In this document: positions 51,609-60,923 of the stretch, in pieces | Layout: each line of letters opens with the position of its first letter | How positions within the stretch are numbered: position 1 is the stretch's first letter | Assembly: GCA_944390125.1 (NCBI GenBank) | Contig: CALXOX010000001.1 | Coordinates: 393,504 to 457,503, forward strand | Direction: 5' to 3' | From: an uncultured Alphaproteobacteria bacterium | GTDB lineage: Bacteria; Pseudomonadota; Alphaproteobacteria; Rs-D84 | DNA length: 64,000 nt | Position numbers and translations under genes: made by a program | Notes under the pieces: model-generated | What the model saw: the letters and a program-made list of their open reading frames with translations, nothing else | The model's database searches: none | What the model was told of the DNA's origin: nothing

Positions 51609-52568
51609 ATGCAAGATATTCGTGAATTTATAGTAGCAGAAGATGAGGTTGGTGTACGTTTGGATAAATTTCTAGTATCCAAGTTGCCAGAGTTTTCGCG
51701 TAGTGAAATTCAACGCTTTTCAGTCAGCCTAAATTCTGGAGAGGCTAAGTTTTCGACGAAGTTACGTGCTGGTGATGCTGTGTCTGTCGTAATTCCTGAA
51801 AGGCAGACAGATATTGCTGCGCAAAATATTTCTACTGATATTGATTTGGATATCTTGTATGAAGATGATGATATAATTGTGATAAATAAACCGCGTGGGG
51901 TAGTAATGTACCCGTCTGCTGGTAATAAGACAGGTACACTTGTTCAAAATATTCTGTCACATACCAGTTTGTCTGCATTAGGTGGTGAAACAAGACCAGG
52001 TGTTGTACACAGATTAGATAAAGACACTAGTGGTGTAATGGTTTTTGCAAAATCTGATGCAGCGTTTCGCGGCTTAGTAAAGATTTTTTCTGCGCATGAT
52101 TTGACCAGAAAGTATATAGCGTTTGTGTGGGGGGTACCGAATTGGGATGGGGCAGATATTACGGGTAATATTGCCAGATCATCACGTAATCGCCAAAAAA
52201 TGACAATGGTAAAGACGGGTGGAAAGCCTGCACATACGCAGGTTACGGTTGCGGATGTCTGGTCTCGTGCAGGGGTTTCTGAGTTTAGGTGTACATTGTT
52301 GACTGGACGTACTCATCAAATTCGTGTTCATTTGTCAGCACATGGCTTTCCTGTTTTGTGCGATCCAGTTTATGGTCGTGTTTCAAATAGATTGGCCAGT
52401 GTAAAAAATCCTGATTTATTAGAGTTTCTAAAAACTCACGACGGTCAAATGTTGCATGCCGAAGTTTTAGATTTTGTCCATCCTGTAACAGGTGAACAAA
52501 TGCACTTTAAGGCTCGTATGCCCGATGATATGAGTGAGTTGAAAGCGATATTAGACGAAATTGGTTAA
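51609..52568 (+). CDS. rluD: RluD-family 23S rRNA pseudouridine synthase
   Basis: A 319-residue pseudouridine synthase with an N-terminal S4 domain (VRLDKFLVSKLPEFSRSEIQR) and the catalytic Asp 137 in VVHRLDKDTSGVMVFAKS. GRTHQIRVHLSAHGFPVLCDPVYG is the conserved RluA/C/D segment. RluD makes the pseudouridines in helix 69 of 23S rRNA; RluC is the alternative, and sequence alone does not fully separate them. I start at ATG 51609, after the upstream stop at 51601; the longer frame from 51567 overlaps the preceding gene. Confidence 0.88.
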   Translation: MQDIREFIVAEDEVGVRLDKFLVSKLPEFSRSEIQRFSVSLNSGEAKFSTKLRAGDAVSVVIPERQTDIAAQNISTDIDLDILYEDDDIIVINKPRGVVMYPSAGNKTGTLVQNILSHTSLSALGGETRPGVVHRLDKDTSGVMVFAKSDAAFRGLVKIFSAHDLTRKYIAFVWGVPNWDGADITGNIARSSRNRQKMTMVKTGGKPAHTQVTVADVWSRAGVSEFRCTLLTGRTHQIRVHLSAHGFPVLCDPVYGRVSNRLASVKNPDLLEFLKTHDGQMLHAEVLDFVHPVTGEQMHFKARMPDDMSELKAILDEIG

Positions 52569-52582
52569 AGTATTGGAAAAGT

Positions 52583-52608
52583 GGGGGCAAAAAGCCCCTG
52601 TTTTTTTT
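52583..52608 (+). terminator. Terminator after rluD
   Basis: GGGGC, five-A loop, GCCCC, then CTG and eight T. Confidence 0.8.
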
Positions 52609-52640
52609 ATCAAATGTTTAATATTTCGTGTATTTTTCCT

Positions 52641-52668
52641 TTGTCTGAAAATGTTTTTATGTTATACT
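52641..52668 (+). promoter_or_regulatory. Promoter of large Cys-rich protein gene
   Basis: TTGTCT (52641-52646), 16-bp spacer, TATACT (52663-52668), start at about 52675, then GGAG before ATG 52696. Confidence 0.6.
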
Positions 52669-52695
52669 TAAAGTAATAAGTATGGAGTGAGTCGA

Positions 52696-55600
52696 ATGAA
52701 CTTTCTGAAAAAAACTGTAGGTTTCTTGGCTGTTTGCGGCGTTGTGCCTGCTGCATATGCGCTTACTGCGCGTCCAAGCGTTGTCGGGGCTGCGTCTTCC
52801 AGACTGCCGACAATGACAGCGTACATCAATGGTTATGTAAATACGTCTGGTTCAACGTCTAATTTGTTAGACAATGCAGAATGTATTGATGCTTATACCT
52901 CTTGCTTAAAGGGGGCAGATGTTTGTGGTACTAATTTTGAAGAATGCACCACGAAGGTTTTGTTCCACGGAAAAATGCCACAGTGTTTAAGTACATTGGC
53001 GCAATGCTCGACGTCTGGTGTCAACGCATTGTTTGGTACGTCTTCTACAACGGCATTATCAAATGTTGCGTCCAAGAATTCTTATGGTGAAATAACAGAT
53101 TATACTTATCCTACGGATGGCAGTGTTTTGGGACAAATGATTGCAGGCGCTGCAATTTCCAATATGTACAATACAAGCGACTGTGTCCGTCGTTACACTT
53201 CATGCTTACAGCGCGATAATGTTTGTGGTTCTGATTTTGAATTGTGCACAACTAATACAGAATTCAGAAAACAAATGGTTTACTGTGATTCTACTTTGGC
53301 GCGTTGTCAGAGTGATGGCAAAATTGAATTGTTTGGTTCTGCGACAGTGACTGGCAGTCCGGCAGCAGATAGTCGTGTTGGTATTATGATTACCGAGGGC
53401 GCGGCTTTGGCGGCAGTGAATGCTGTATCTACATGTTATAAAGTTGTGGATCAGTGTATTTTGAATGCTTGCGCAACTAACCCATACAAGTGTAATCCGG
53501 ATTCAACAGTCAGCACAATTGATTTAGTTGATGCAATCAACACAGGTACTGCGGTCGATGTTTCTACATTAAACATGAGTGTTGATACAAACAGCAATTC
53601 TGCTGTACAGTCATATATCAAGAACGCATGCTTGGACACAATTGGTTCTAATAAGTATTGTTATGCGACTTTCTTGGGTAATGGTTCCATGCCAACATCA
53701 TCTCAGTTGAGTGATGCAGATAACCAAGAAGATGTTTTTGCAGAAGCGTATGCTTCACGTATGAATTCTTCTATGAAAGCACGTATTACAGAGTTGATTG
53801 AACAGTTTGATAGTGAAGCAAAGTCGAACTGTGCGAATACAATTAAGACATGTGCTATGCGCGTTTGTGGTGGCGGCAGCGGGGCTGCTTGTTATTCACA
53901 GGTGTTTGGTGCAACAGACAAGACAATCAACAATGCTGTAAGTTACGAAGAAATTAAAACAGGTTGTTCTGATATTGTGAATACAGATGCGTATTGTAAA
54001 TATGCTGCGGCAAATCCGGACAGCACGGGAGGTTATACTTACACATATATAAATAATAATGCTTTTGATACTTTGTTCCCGAAGTACAGCAGCAACAGTG
54101 GTGACCCAATTGGTGTAATTGCGGCGTTGAATGCTTCTTTGGCAACAAGTTATAGTGACGCGGCAATTGCTCAGATGCGTACTCAGTGTGAATCTGTTGC
54201 AAAAAGCTGTGTGCGCTCTATGTGCGGTTCAGATTATAGTGGTTGTTATCGCAATCGTACGGATGTTTATTCATCTTTAACTGATTCTGGTAATTCTGCA
54301 TACGACGCCAGTATGAATAAAGTTGGTGGCGTATTGGATTACACAGTTGTATTAGGGTTGTGCTTAGATACAGTTAAGAATGCATCTGTATGTCAAGAAC
54401 ACTTAGCAATTGAACAGAACAAATTAAAGATTGCAGATTCGTCGAACAGTGCGTCATCTTGGGGTGCTGGTACAACGAGTGTTCGTGAAGGTTGGATTGA
54501 CGCTGGTGCGGCAACCCAGGTAACAGCAAGCCAAGTTCAGGCAACAGACACAGAAGGAAATCCTTTGTGCTCTGCATCTGACGGAAGTCAAGGTGTATGT
54601 TATTCTGTTGATGCAAATGGAAAGGTATATGACACACCAGTTTACACATCATATACAACATATTTGCAGAATCAGGCGGCATCAACTTTGTTCCGTGATT
54701 TGGTATATGACTTAGAGAAAGAAGCTCAGGCTATATATAACAAGAAACTGACTGAAGAACAGAATATGTGCTTGGCATCAAATAATGGTGGCGTATTAGC
54801 CAGCAATGATACGGGCAGCACATTTATGTGGGTGAAATTGAAATCTAAGAACGTGCCAAATGACTATAGCGTTATGGGGCTGGAACGTAAGGATTTTGAA
54901 GCAAGTAATGATTTGTATGGTTCTTTCTGCAGCGTACAAGTAAGATTGCAGTCTGATGATATGGATATCCAGAAGGCAATGAATGGTGCGGATTGGGCAA
55001 CAGCGTATTTCGCGGTTGGTGATACATTTACTTGCGGCAGCTGGATACCAGCAGATACCTTAGAAGATTTAGCAAATGCAGCTGTAAACGAAGCGACAAA
55101 AGATATGCGTGATAGACAAGGCAGAACAGAATTCTGGACAACACTGTTGGGTACTGTTGGTGGCGCTATCGGTGGCGGTTATTTAGGCGCAGGTATTCGG
55201 GACGGTACTGTATTTGGTAAGATGACCGGATTGAAGAAAGATTCCTCTGAAACGTCAATGGCAGTTAAGTATATTGACGCTATAAAGAATTCGATGAATT
55301 CTTCAAATCCTGATGTGGCTACAGTCACTAACTGGATGGTTTCTTTGAAAACGGAGGCAAAGAAGCTTAAAGTAAGTGACTCTGATATAACGCCTGCTGA
55401 TAATGCTGTAGCAGTTTGGGCTTCGGCGCAGAAAACGTTGAATAGTGCATCTAAACCTACAGAGGAACAGAAGTCTGCGGTTGTAACTGCAAAAACAAAT
55501 GCTGTAAGCGCGTTAGATGTTTTGAAGACCGCTTGTGAGAATGCAGATGGTACAACCGAAAGCAAGAATCAGTGGTTGGCACCGACCTTGGGCGCTGTAT

Positions 55601-55788
55601 TGACTAGTGCTGCGGGTGGTTTCTTGGTCAATAAGGCGACTCGCGATATTCAGGCATCTAATTTGAGTTCTGCAGAAAAAGCTGCGTACGAAGAATGGAT
55701 GAACAATGTCGGTAAACACATCAAATGTTATATCGGGCCAGATGAAGCTGGTGAGTACGGCGACATTTTGAGTGTAACCATGGAATAA
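52696..55788 (+). CDS. Very large exported cysteine-rich protein
   Basis: A 1030-residue exported protein (signal peptide ending about residue 22). Two tandem repeats exactly 100 residues apart (63-114 and 163-214) share CX6CX6CG..FE.CTT and end in LFG. Three more units follow the pattern CX6CX4CXnC: CYKVVDQCILNAC (247-259), CANTIKTCAMRVC and CESVAKSCVRSMC. The last third has two Gly-rich hydrophobic segments (LLGTVGGAIGGGYLGAG; TLGAVLTSAAGGFLV) that look like membrane hairpins. I start at ATG 52696, which has GGAG 8 nt upstream; a GTG at 52687 is the alternative. No family is recognised. The Cys pattern recurs in the 724-residue protein at 57.7 kb. Confidence 0.8.
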   Translation: MNFLKKTVGFLAVCGVVPAAYALTARPSVVGAASSRLPTMTAYINGYVNTSGSTSNLLDNAECIDAYTSCLKGADVCGTNFEECTTKVLFHGKMPQCLSTLAQCSTSGVNALFGTSSTTALSNVASKNSYGEITDYTYPTDGSVLGQMIAGAAISNMYNTSDCVRRYTSCLQRDNVCGSDFELCTTNTEFRKQMVYCDSTLARCQSDGKIELFGSATVTGSPAADSRVGIMITEGAALAAVNAVSTCYKVVDQCILNACATNPYKCNPDSTVSTIDLVDAINTGTAVDVSTLNMSVDTNSNSAVQSYIKNACLDTIGSNKYCYATFLGNGSMPTSSQLSDADNQEDVFAEAYASRMNSSMKARITELIEQFDSEAKSNCANTIKTCAMRVCGGGSGAACYSQVFGATDKTINNAVSYEEIKTGCSDIVNTDAYCKYAAANPDSTGGYTYTYINNNAFDTLFPKYSSNSGDPIGVIAALNASLATSYSDAAIAQMRTQCESVAKSCVRSMCGSDYSGCYRNRTDVYSSLTDSGNSAYDASMNKVGGVLDYTVVLGLCLDTVKNASVCQEHLAIEQNKLKIADSSNSASSWGAGTTSVREGWIDAGAATQVTASQVQATDTEGNPLCSASDGSQGVCYSVDANGKVYDTPVYTSYTTYLQNQAASTLFRDLVYDLEKEAQAIYNKKLTEEQNMCLASNNGGVLASNDTGSTFMWVKLKSKNVPNDYSVMGLERKDFEASNDLYGSFCSVQVRLQSDDMDIQKAMNGADWATAYFAVGDTFTCGSWIPADTLEDLANAAVNEATKDMRDRQGRTEFWTTLLGTVGGAIGGGYLGAGIRDGTVFGKMTGLKKDSSETSMAVKYIDAIKNSMNSSNPDVATVTNWMVSLKTEAKKLKVSDSDITPADNAVAVWASAQKTLNSASKPTEEQKSAVVTAKTNAVSALDVLKTACENADGTTESKNQWLAPTLGAVLTSAAGGFLVNKATRDIQASNLSSAEKAAYEEWMNNVGKHIKCYIGPDEAGEYGDILSVTME

Positions 55789-55796
55789 TAAATATA

Positions 55797-55821
55797 ACCC
55801 GCCGAAAGGCGGGTGTTTTTT
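55797..55821. terminator. Bidirectional terminator
   Basis: ACCCGCC, loop GAAA, GGCGGGT, followed by GTTTTTT; ends the Cys-rich gene on + and lies just past the minus-strand gene. Confidence 0.85.
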
Positions 55822-55827
55822 ACTATA

Positions 55828-57618
55828 TTATCTTGTTTTGGTTTTTTGCTTTAAAAAATCAATTTTAGATTGAATTGTATTGAACTCTAGATTATTCACA
55901 GAAGTTTTCCCTTCTATAAAAGTCAAAGCGTTATGAATTTGACGACAAGAGTAGTTATTTAAAACGTACCCAAGTGCATTCCAGGACTGATATAAAATAG
56001 TGTTGGTTATTTTTGAAACGTATCTTGGTTGTCCCCAATTATCATAATTTATACGTATTGCACCAGTATCTATAATAGTATTGCCAAGGAAGTTATCGCT
56101 GTTTCTATCTACAAGTGTATATTTCCTTGTACTTTCAAAATCTCTATATATCTTTTCTTTGCTAGGAGTTGCCTCTGTATAAGGATAAATTAAATATATT
56201 TCGCCACGCTGATTACTAATTCCAGCGGTTGATATACGGCGGAATTTTGTTGAACCATAATATTTTTTGCCACCAAACAAGAATGAATTTTGCAATTCGG
56301 TATCGTGATAATAGGAAGATACAATAGAATCATCTGTATCGCAGTGATATATTTTCCATACGTATTTTCTATCTTCTGGTATTTGTATTTCATAAGTTTT
56401 AGAAAATGTACCAGAACCAAGGTATTTTATTTGTACTGGTTGTTTTATTGTTTTTGATATTTTGTTCGACAGTTCGCTCAGAATACTGCCATTCACGAAA
56501 GGTTGCAGTTTTGGAATATCTGGCGAATACATTTTTATTGTTGCTTGTTTAAATATTTTATGTAGGCGAAGCGTTGCTTTTCCTCGTTGTGATTTTGGAA
56601 TTTCTTTTAACCAAGAATATGGAAATGAGCCAGGGTTTTTATAGCCTGCACGCACAATGGAATACATTTCACTGGCAGATACTGGGTGCTTTTTTAACCA
56701 GTGTGTGCAAGATTTTACGACTGTTTTAGGTTTGTTTTTTATCGGGGTAATTTTTTGTAATAACGATTCCATAGATATTTCTACCAGTTCGCCTAAATAA
56801 TCATTAGAGTTCTGATATTTTTTACAAAATTTTTCTAGTTGTTTGATATATAACGGAATCTTTTTTATATGTTCACGTGCCGTTTCAAGTCTGTTTTTTA
56901 ATGGTTTTATTGTGGGGTTTTGAATATGTTTTTTTATGGCACTACGAAGTACGTTTTCGTGTCCTTCAAATGAATATTCATCTATATCGTGGGTTACTTT
57001 ATACTTCCATATTGCATGTTCAAACTCTTGCATTAGAAAATACTTACGACATTCTATTATTGCTTTTTGAAGGTTGTCGCCTATAAATGTTTTTTTGTCT
57101 TTACTTTTTATAATGAGGCGGGTTTTTGACGGTGATTTTGTAAAATCGTCGTGGAAAAATACGGTGTATATTTTTGATATTTGTATATTTCCTATTTTTC
57201 TAGATGATTCTTCGTAATAGTATAGACCAGAATATTTTTTTATATGGAATTCTTTTTGTGTGTTGTCTGGGTAGCGATGAATTATCAGGCGTAATTTTGG
57301 AAAAATTGTCGGGTATATCATGTTTACGCCCGTATTTGGAAGGGCGATTTTATTTATATTACAACATTCGTAAAAAGAGCCATAATCGATAAAGGTTGTG
57401 TTTTTGCCAATCCATAATGCTGTTAGGTCGTGATTGTTACAAAAAATTTTTTTTCTGATTTCCTTCAGCGAGTCTGGAAGATACAAACATTTTAGACCTG
57501 GTAAAGAATTACCTACATTTTCAGCGATCTCTTTTACACCTTCCGGGATACGTAAAGTACCAGACTTGTCCAAGTCCGTTTGATCAACATATAAAAGAAT
57601 TCCATCTTGTATAATCAT
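55828..57618 (-). CDS. LRR_5 (BspA-like) plus kinase-like fusion protein
   Basis: A 596-residue cytoplasmic-looking protein with no signal peptide. Residues 17-97 contain BspA/LRR_5 repeats (LRIPEGVKEIAENVGNSLPG, LKCLYLPDSLKEIRKKIF, LTALWIGKNTTFIDYGSFYE). A central helical region (about 180-370) is Lys-rich. The C-terminal part resembles a protein kinase: glycine loop GSGTFSKTY (401-409), Lys 422 in VWKIY, Glu 441, a catalytic-loop-like LVDRNSDNFLG (D504, N509) and Asp 517 in IIDTGAIRI as the metal ligand. The tail is basic. LRR plus kinase architecture is typical of injected effectors. It is alone on its strand, between exported Cys-rich genes. Codon and base composition are AT-richer than neighbours, suggesting transfer. 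Confidence 0.7.
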   Translation of the reverse strand: MIIQDGILLYVDQTDLDKSGTLRIPEGVKEIAENVGNSLPGLKCLYLPDSLKEIRKKIFCNNHDLTALWIGKNTTFIDYGSFYECCNINKIALPNTGVNMIYPTIFPKLRLIIHRYPDNTQKEFHIKKYSGLYYYEESSRKIGNIQISKIYTVFFHDDFTKSPSKTRLIIKSKDKKTFIGDNLQKAIIECRKYFLMQEFEHAIWKYKVTHDIDEYSFEGHENVLRSAIKKHIQNPTIKPLKNRLETAREHIKKIPLYIKQLEKFCKKYQNSNDYLGELVEISMESLLQKITPIKNKPKTVVKSCTHWLKKHPVSASEMYSIVRAGYKNPGSFPYSWLKEIPKSQRGKATLRLHKIFKQATIKMYSPDIPKLQPFVNGSILSELSNKISKTIKQPVQIKYLGSGTFSKTYEIQIPEDRKYVWKIYHCDTDDSIVSSYYHDTELQNSFLFGGKKYYGSTKFRRISTAGISNQRGEIYLIYPYTEATPSKEKIYRDFESTRKYTLVDRNSDNFLGNTIIDTGAIRINYDNWGQPRYVSKITNTILYQSWNALGYVLNNYSCRQIHNALTFIEGKTSVNNLEFNTIQSKIDFLKQKTKTR

Positions 57619-57749
57619 TGTAGTTTATTTTATACAAAAATATTATTTTGTCAATATTTTGTATAAAAAGGTTAGGAGTGTATTTGTTGAATTGATTTTT
57701 GTCTTTTCAGTTTGTTTTTTTTATGTTAAAATTAGGGGTAAGAGAGAAT

Positions 57750-59924
57750 ATGAAAAGTATATCCAGATTTTTATTAGTAGCGCTAGTGCTATGTGGTGGC
57801 GGTGCGTATGCTGCAGCGCCTGTTGCGACGACTTTGGGCAATAATTTGACGGCTTATAATGGTAACTCTGGTGCCACAAATAATGCGATGTGGAACAGTT
57901 ATGTGAACGCTCGTTCTAACAGTGCGGCAAGTGCCCCAACTGCAGATTTTGGTAATTGTAATGCATTGATATTACGTTGTGCCCAACCAAAGTGTGCTAA
58001 CGGCGGTTGTACGTCTTTAGAAGTTGCAAGACCGATAGTATCAGGTTGCGTTGAGTCTAACTCAACATGTAAGCAATATGGTGATGATTTAATTGAATAT
58101 ATTTCTGCGCAGTTGGTTGCGACATCTACTGCGAACGCAAATCAGGCTGCGGCAGATGCACAGATTGCAGCGGCACAGGCTGCAGCACAGCAAAGTGCAC
58201 AGCAAATGGCACAAATGCAGCAACAGATGAGTCAGATGCAACAGCAGATGCAACAACAAAGTGCAGATACTGCTGCTCAGATTCAGGCAGCATTGGCACA
58301 GCAACAGCAGGCAACCAGTCAGGCTATTGCAGATGCAGCAGCGGCATCAAGTGCAGCGGCGGTTTCGTCTATGCCAACACAAAACACAGCAAGCGGCACA
58401 ACATCAACGACTGCAACGGGTTCTGCTGGTGGAATAGATTTGACCGCGGCGCAACAGGTTGCTGCAGCTTCTGGAGTTTCAGCGGATTTATTGGCGCGCG
58501 AACAAATTTCCGGTCAGATTTTAACAAAAATTGAGAATGCAGAGGTCGCATTGAAGTCAGCAAAGGCCGCAATGGAAACAGCTTTTGCATATGCAGGATG
58601 CAATTCTACGGGCAGCAACTGTACAGGTCCCAAACGTGTTTCAACGTTTAAGAATAAAGCGATGCAGTTTTTCGATCCATACAATGATGTTTTGGACGAG
58701 GTTTATGATGCGTTGATTTTGGCGCAGTCTGTGGGTGTGGATATTACAGATATCTATATGATGCTGAACGGTACATGTAATGCATGGGGGCAGTATTTAT
58801 GTTCCGAAGGACAGGTAATGCACTATACAGCGGCCAATTGCATTGACGGAAAGTCTGTGCCGGTTGAAAGCGGTGGCGGTACTGTATATGGTGGGGCCGA
58901 TTGTAAAATTGGTCAAGTTGTGCCAATGTCCGATGGCGGTTGCCAGTTAATCAAAGTGTTAGAAGATGATGCAGAAGTTCAACGTAATTGGCTGTATCCA
59001 GAAGAGGGAATAGGTGGTGTTCAGGTTCGTGTAGGGTGCGCGTCTGAAATTTTAGATAATTCAATGCTTTTCCGTAATCGTAAGAAACAAGCGGACATAG
59101 ATATAGAAGTTTTACAGCGTATGATAGAACAAGATGCACCTTCTGTATTTGGCGGCAATCGTTTTGGGCAGAACAAATCGGCCGATCCAGATGGACTTAA
59201 GTATTGTGCTTTGACGACAGATACTTTTCAGGATTTGCAAAAGTATGCCAGTTTAAAGCAACTGCCAAAGACCGTTTGTGTGCCTGATGATGATTTAGAG
59301 GATATATTTCATGCAGGTGGCAGAATTGCTGAGGGAGATACTGGTGCAGAAGCACAAAGCGTTATGTCAAAGTGCGCATCTTTACAAGGATACCAGTATT
59401 TAAAGTGCTTGTGTGACAACAGTCCATCAAATAATGCTCAATGGAAATCAAGCACAAACAAAGAAGAATTGGCTATGGGGGGCGGCGATTGCATATGCCC
59501 AGGTAGTAAATATGACATATTTGATTATGATCGTGCTGTTTGTGTAAACAAAGATGGGGTGTCCGAAGATGACACAAAATATATGACGTATGTAGATGAT
59601 GGCGGCTATAGAAAAGATTTTTGCGAAGATTATGAATCTGATGGTGCCAAATGGAACGCACAAACATTAACGTGTGATTGTAGCGGAATTAGTAGCACAG
59701 TAAAAAAGACTGCTTGCGAGACGCTTACCGAAAAAGATTCTGAAAGTGCTGAAGAGTCTGACAATGAGGAAAGTACAAGCAGTTCTTTATTGTTATGTGC
59801 AACTACCGGTGGTACAACCTCGTTCTCATCTGGCGATTGTATGTGTGGTTATGTGGCTTATAATCCTTCAATTCAACGTTGTGCGACAGTACTAGGCCAG
59901 AAAACGGTACAATACAAATTGTAA
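57750..59924 (+). CDS. Large exported Cys-rich protein with Gln/Ala-rich coiled coil
   Basis: A 724-residue exported protein with signal peptide ending in GGAYA (about residue 21). CNALILRCAQPKCANGGC at 70-87 shows the CX6CX4CX4C motif shared with the 1030-residue protein. Residues 120-205 are a long Gln/Ala-rich stretch (ADAQIAAAQAAAQQSAQQMA and MQQQ repeats) likely to be a coiled coil. The C-terminal third is Cys-rich with CxC units (CLCDN, CICPG, CDCSG, CMCGY) like EGF-type modules. I start at ATG 57750, preceded by AGAGAG. Function is unknown; an extended surface or periplasmic fibre protein is likely. Confidence 0.77.
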   Translation: MKSISRFLLVALVLCGGGAYAAAPVATTLGNNLTAYNGNSGATNNAMWNSYVNARSNSAASAPTADFGNCNALILRCAQPKCANGGCTSLEVARPIVSGCVESNSTCKQYGDDLIEYISAQLVATSTANANQAAADAQIAAAQAAAQQSAQQMAQMQQQMSQMQQQMQQQSADTAAQIQAALAQQQQATSQAIADAAAASSAAAVSSMPTQNTASGTTSTTATGSAGGIDLTAAQQVAAASGVSADLLAREQISGQILTKIENAEVALKSAKAAMETAFAYAGCNSTGSNCTGPKRVSTFKNKAMQFFDPYNDVLDEVYDALILAQSVGVDITDIYMMLNGTCNAWGQYLCSEGQVMHYTAANCIDGKSVPVESGGGTVYGGADCKIGQVVPMSDGGCQLIKVLEDDAEVQRNWLYPEEGIGGVQVRVGCASEILDNSMLFRNRKKQADIDIEVLQRMIEQDAPSVFGGNRFGQNKSADPDGLKYCALTTDTFQDLQKYASLKQLPKTVCVPDDDLEDIFHAGGRIAEGDTGAEAQSVMSKCASLQGYQYLKCLCDNSPSNNAQWKSSTNKEELAMGGGDCICPGSKYDIFDYDRAVCVNKDGVSEDDTKYMTYVDDGGYRKDFCEDYESDGAKWNAQTLTCDCSGISSTVKKTACETLTEKDSESAEESDNEESTSSSLLLCATTGGTTSFSSGDCMCGYVAYNPSIQRCATVLGQKTVQYKL

Positions 59925-59938
59925 TTAGGTTGTGGAAT

Positions 59939-60718
59939 ATGAAAGATAGACATAATTTTTTTCGTAGAGTAAATACCGCAACTATGCTGACGCTTGTTGG
60001 GATTTTGTGCGTTTCGCCAGTATTGGCAGCAGATAATGGTTGTGCAGATGATAGAAATGATCGTATAGCACCAGTTCTGGCACTTTGTAGTTCTCATACT
60101 TACAATATAGGTTTGACGTACAATCCAACAACGGATTCAGATAAGCAATTAATGAGGGATGTTGTCGGACTAAAATCAACTGTGATGATGCAACAGATGT
60201 ATAAGCAGTACGAATACCTTGAAGCAACTTTAAGTCGTTTAAAGACGCAACTGAAACGTGAAATTTTGACGTCTAAACTGGAAGCAGCCGGTGCGTCTTC
60301 TTCATCATCTTCGTCTTCCAGTGGCGCGGCTAATTCGGTTGATAGAAACATCTATTTGGCAGGGACAAGCAATTGTAATAATGAAAGTACTGTTTCTGGC
60401 GTTTTTACGTGTCTGCGTAATAATTATAATTTGATATATAATATGTCTAATGGTGGAACTAACCTGACCATAGAACTTAGAAAACAGTTGGCAAACGATT
60501 GTAGTGTTGTGTCTCAAAATGCTTCTGTGGCAGATTTGGATGCTAATTCGTTGAAGTCTGTTTCTTCCGGAACTTCTTCTATTGACTGTACGCTTTATTC
60601 AAATATAAAGGGCAGAAACGAATTTCAATCTTGTATGGATTCATTGAATGTACAAATTCGTAACGCCACCACTTATTTGACTCAGCAGCAACAAAAGAAT
60701 CAACAATCTCGTATGTAA
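59939..60718 (+). CDS. Exported helical protein, partner of 57.7 kb gene
   Basis: A 259-residue exported protein with signal peptide ending in PVLA (about residue 30). The first mature half is helical (LMRDVVGLKSTVMMQQMYKQ, YEYLEATLSRLKTQLKRE), then comes a nine-Ser linker, then a region with several Cys. It starts 14 bp after the 724-residue protein gene, so both are probably one operon. TGTGGA is the only ribosome site. Periplasmic helical proteins beside pilus or type IV secretion genes are often VirB5-like, but there is no direct sequence support for that here. Confidence 0.68.
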   Translation: MKDRHNFFRRVNTATMLTLVGILCVSPVLAADNGCADDRNDRIAPVLALCSSHTYNIGLTYNPTTDSDKQLMRDVVGLKSTVMMQQMYKQYEYLEATLSRLKTQLKREILTSKLEAAGASSSSSSSSSGAANSVDRNIYLAGTSNCNNESTVSGVFTCLRNNYNLIYNMSNGGTNLTIELRKQLANDCSVVSQNASVADLDANSLKSVSSGTSSIDCTLYSNIKGRNEFQSCMDSLNVQIRNATTYLTQQQQKNQQSRM

Positions 60719-60720
60719 AA

Positions 60721-60744
60721 CACCGCGTTAGCGGTGCTTTTTTT
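60721..60744 (+). terminator. Terminator of the 57.7-60.7 kb operon
   Basis: CACCGC, loop GTTA, GCGGTG, then CTTTTTTT. Confidence 0.83.
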
Positions 60745-60847
60745 GTCCACAGATAAGTGTTTTAAACTTTAGTGAACCACAAACCGGCTTATATGAATTT
60801 GCTGTTTATATGCGAATTTTTGTTGCTTTTAAATATTCCTATATAAA

Positions 60848-60882
60848 GAAAAACGCCCCGGGGTTGAGTCGGGGCGTTCTTT
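60848..60882 (-). terminator. Terminator of minus-strand exported gene
   Basis: AACGCCCCG/CGGGGCGTT nine-pair stem with 9-nt loop; read on the minus strand it is followed by TTTTTCTTT. The rest of the 205-bp gap holds nothing I can name. Confidence 0.75.
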
Positions 60883-60923
60883 TGGCTTTTCCTTCTCGTC
60901 TGTGGACGATCTCTCTCCGTGCC

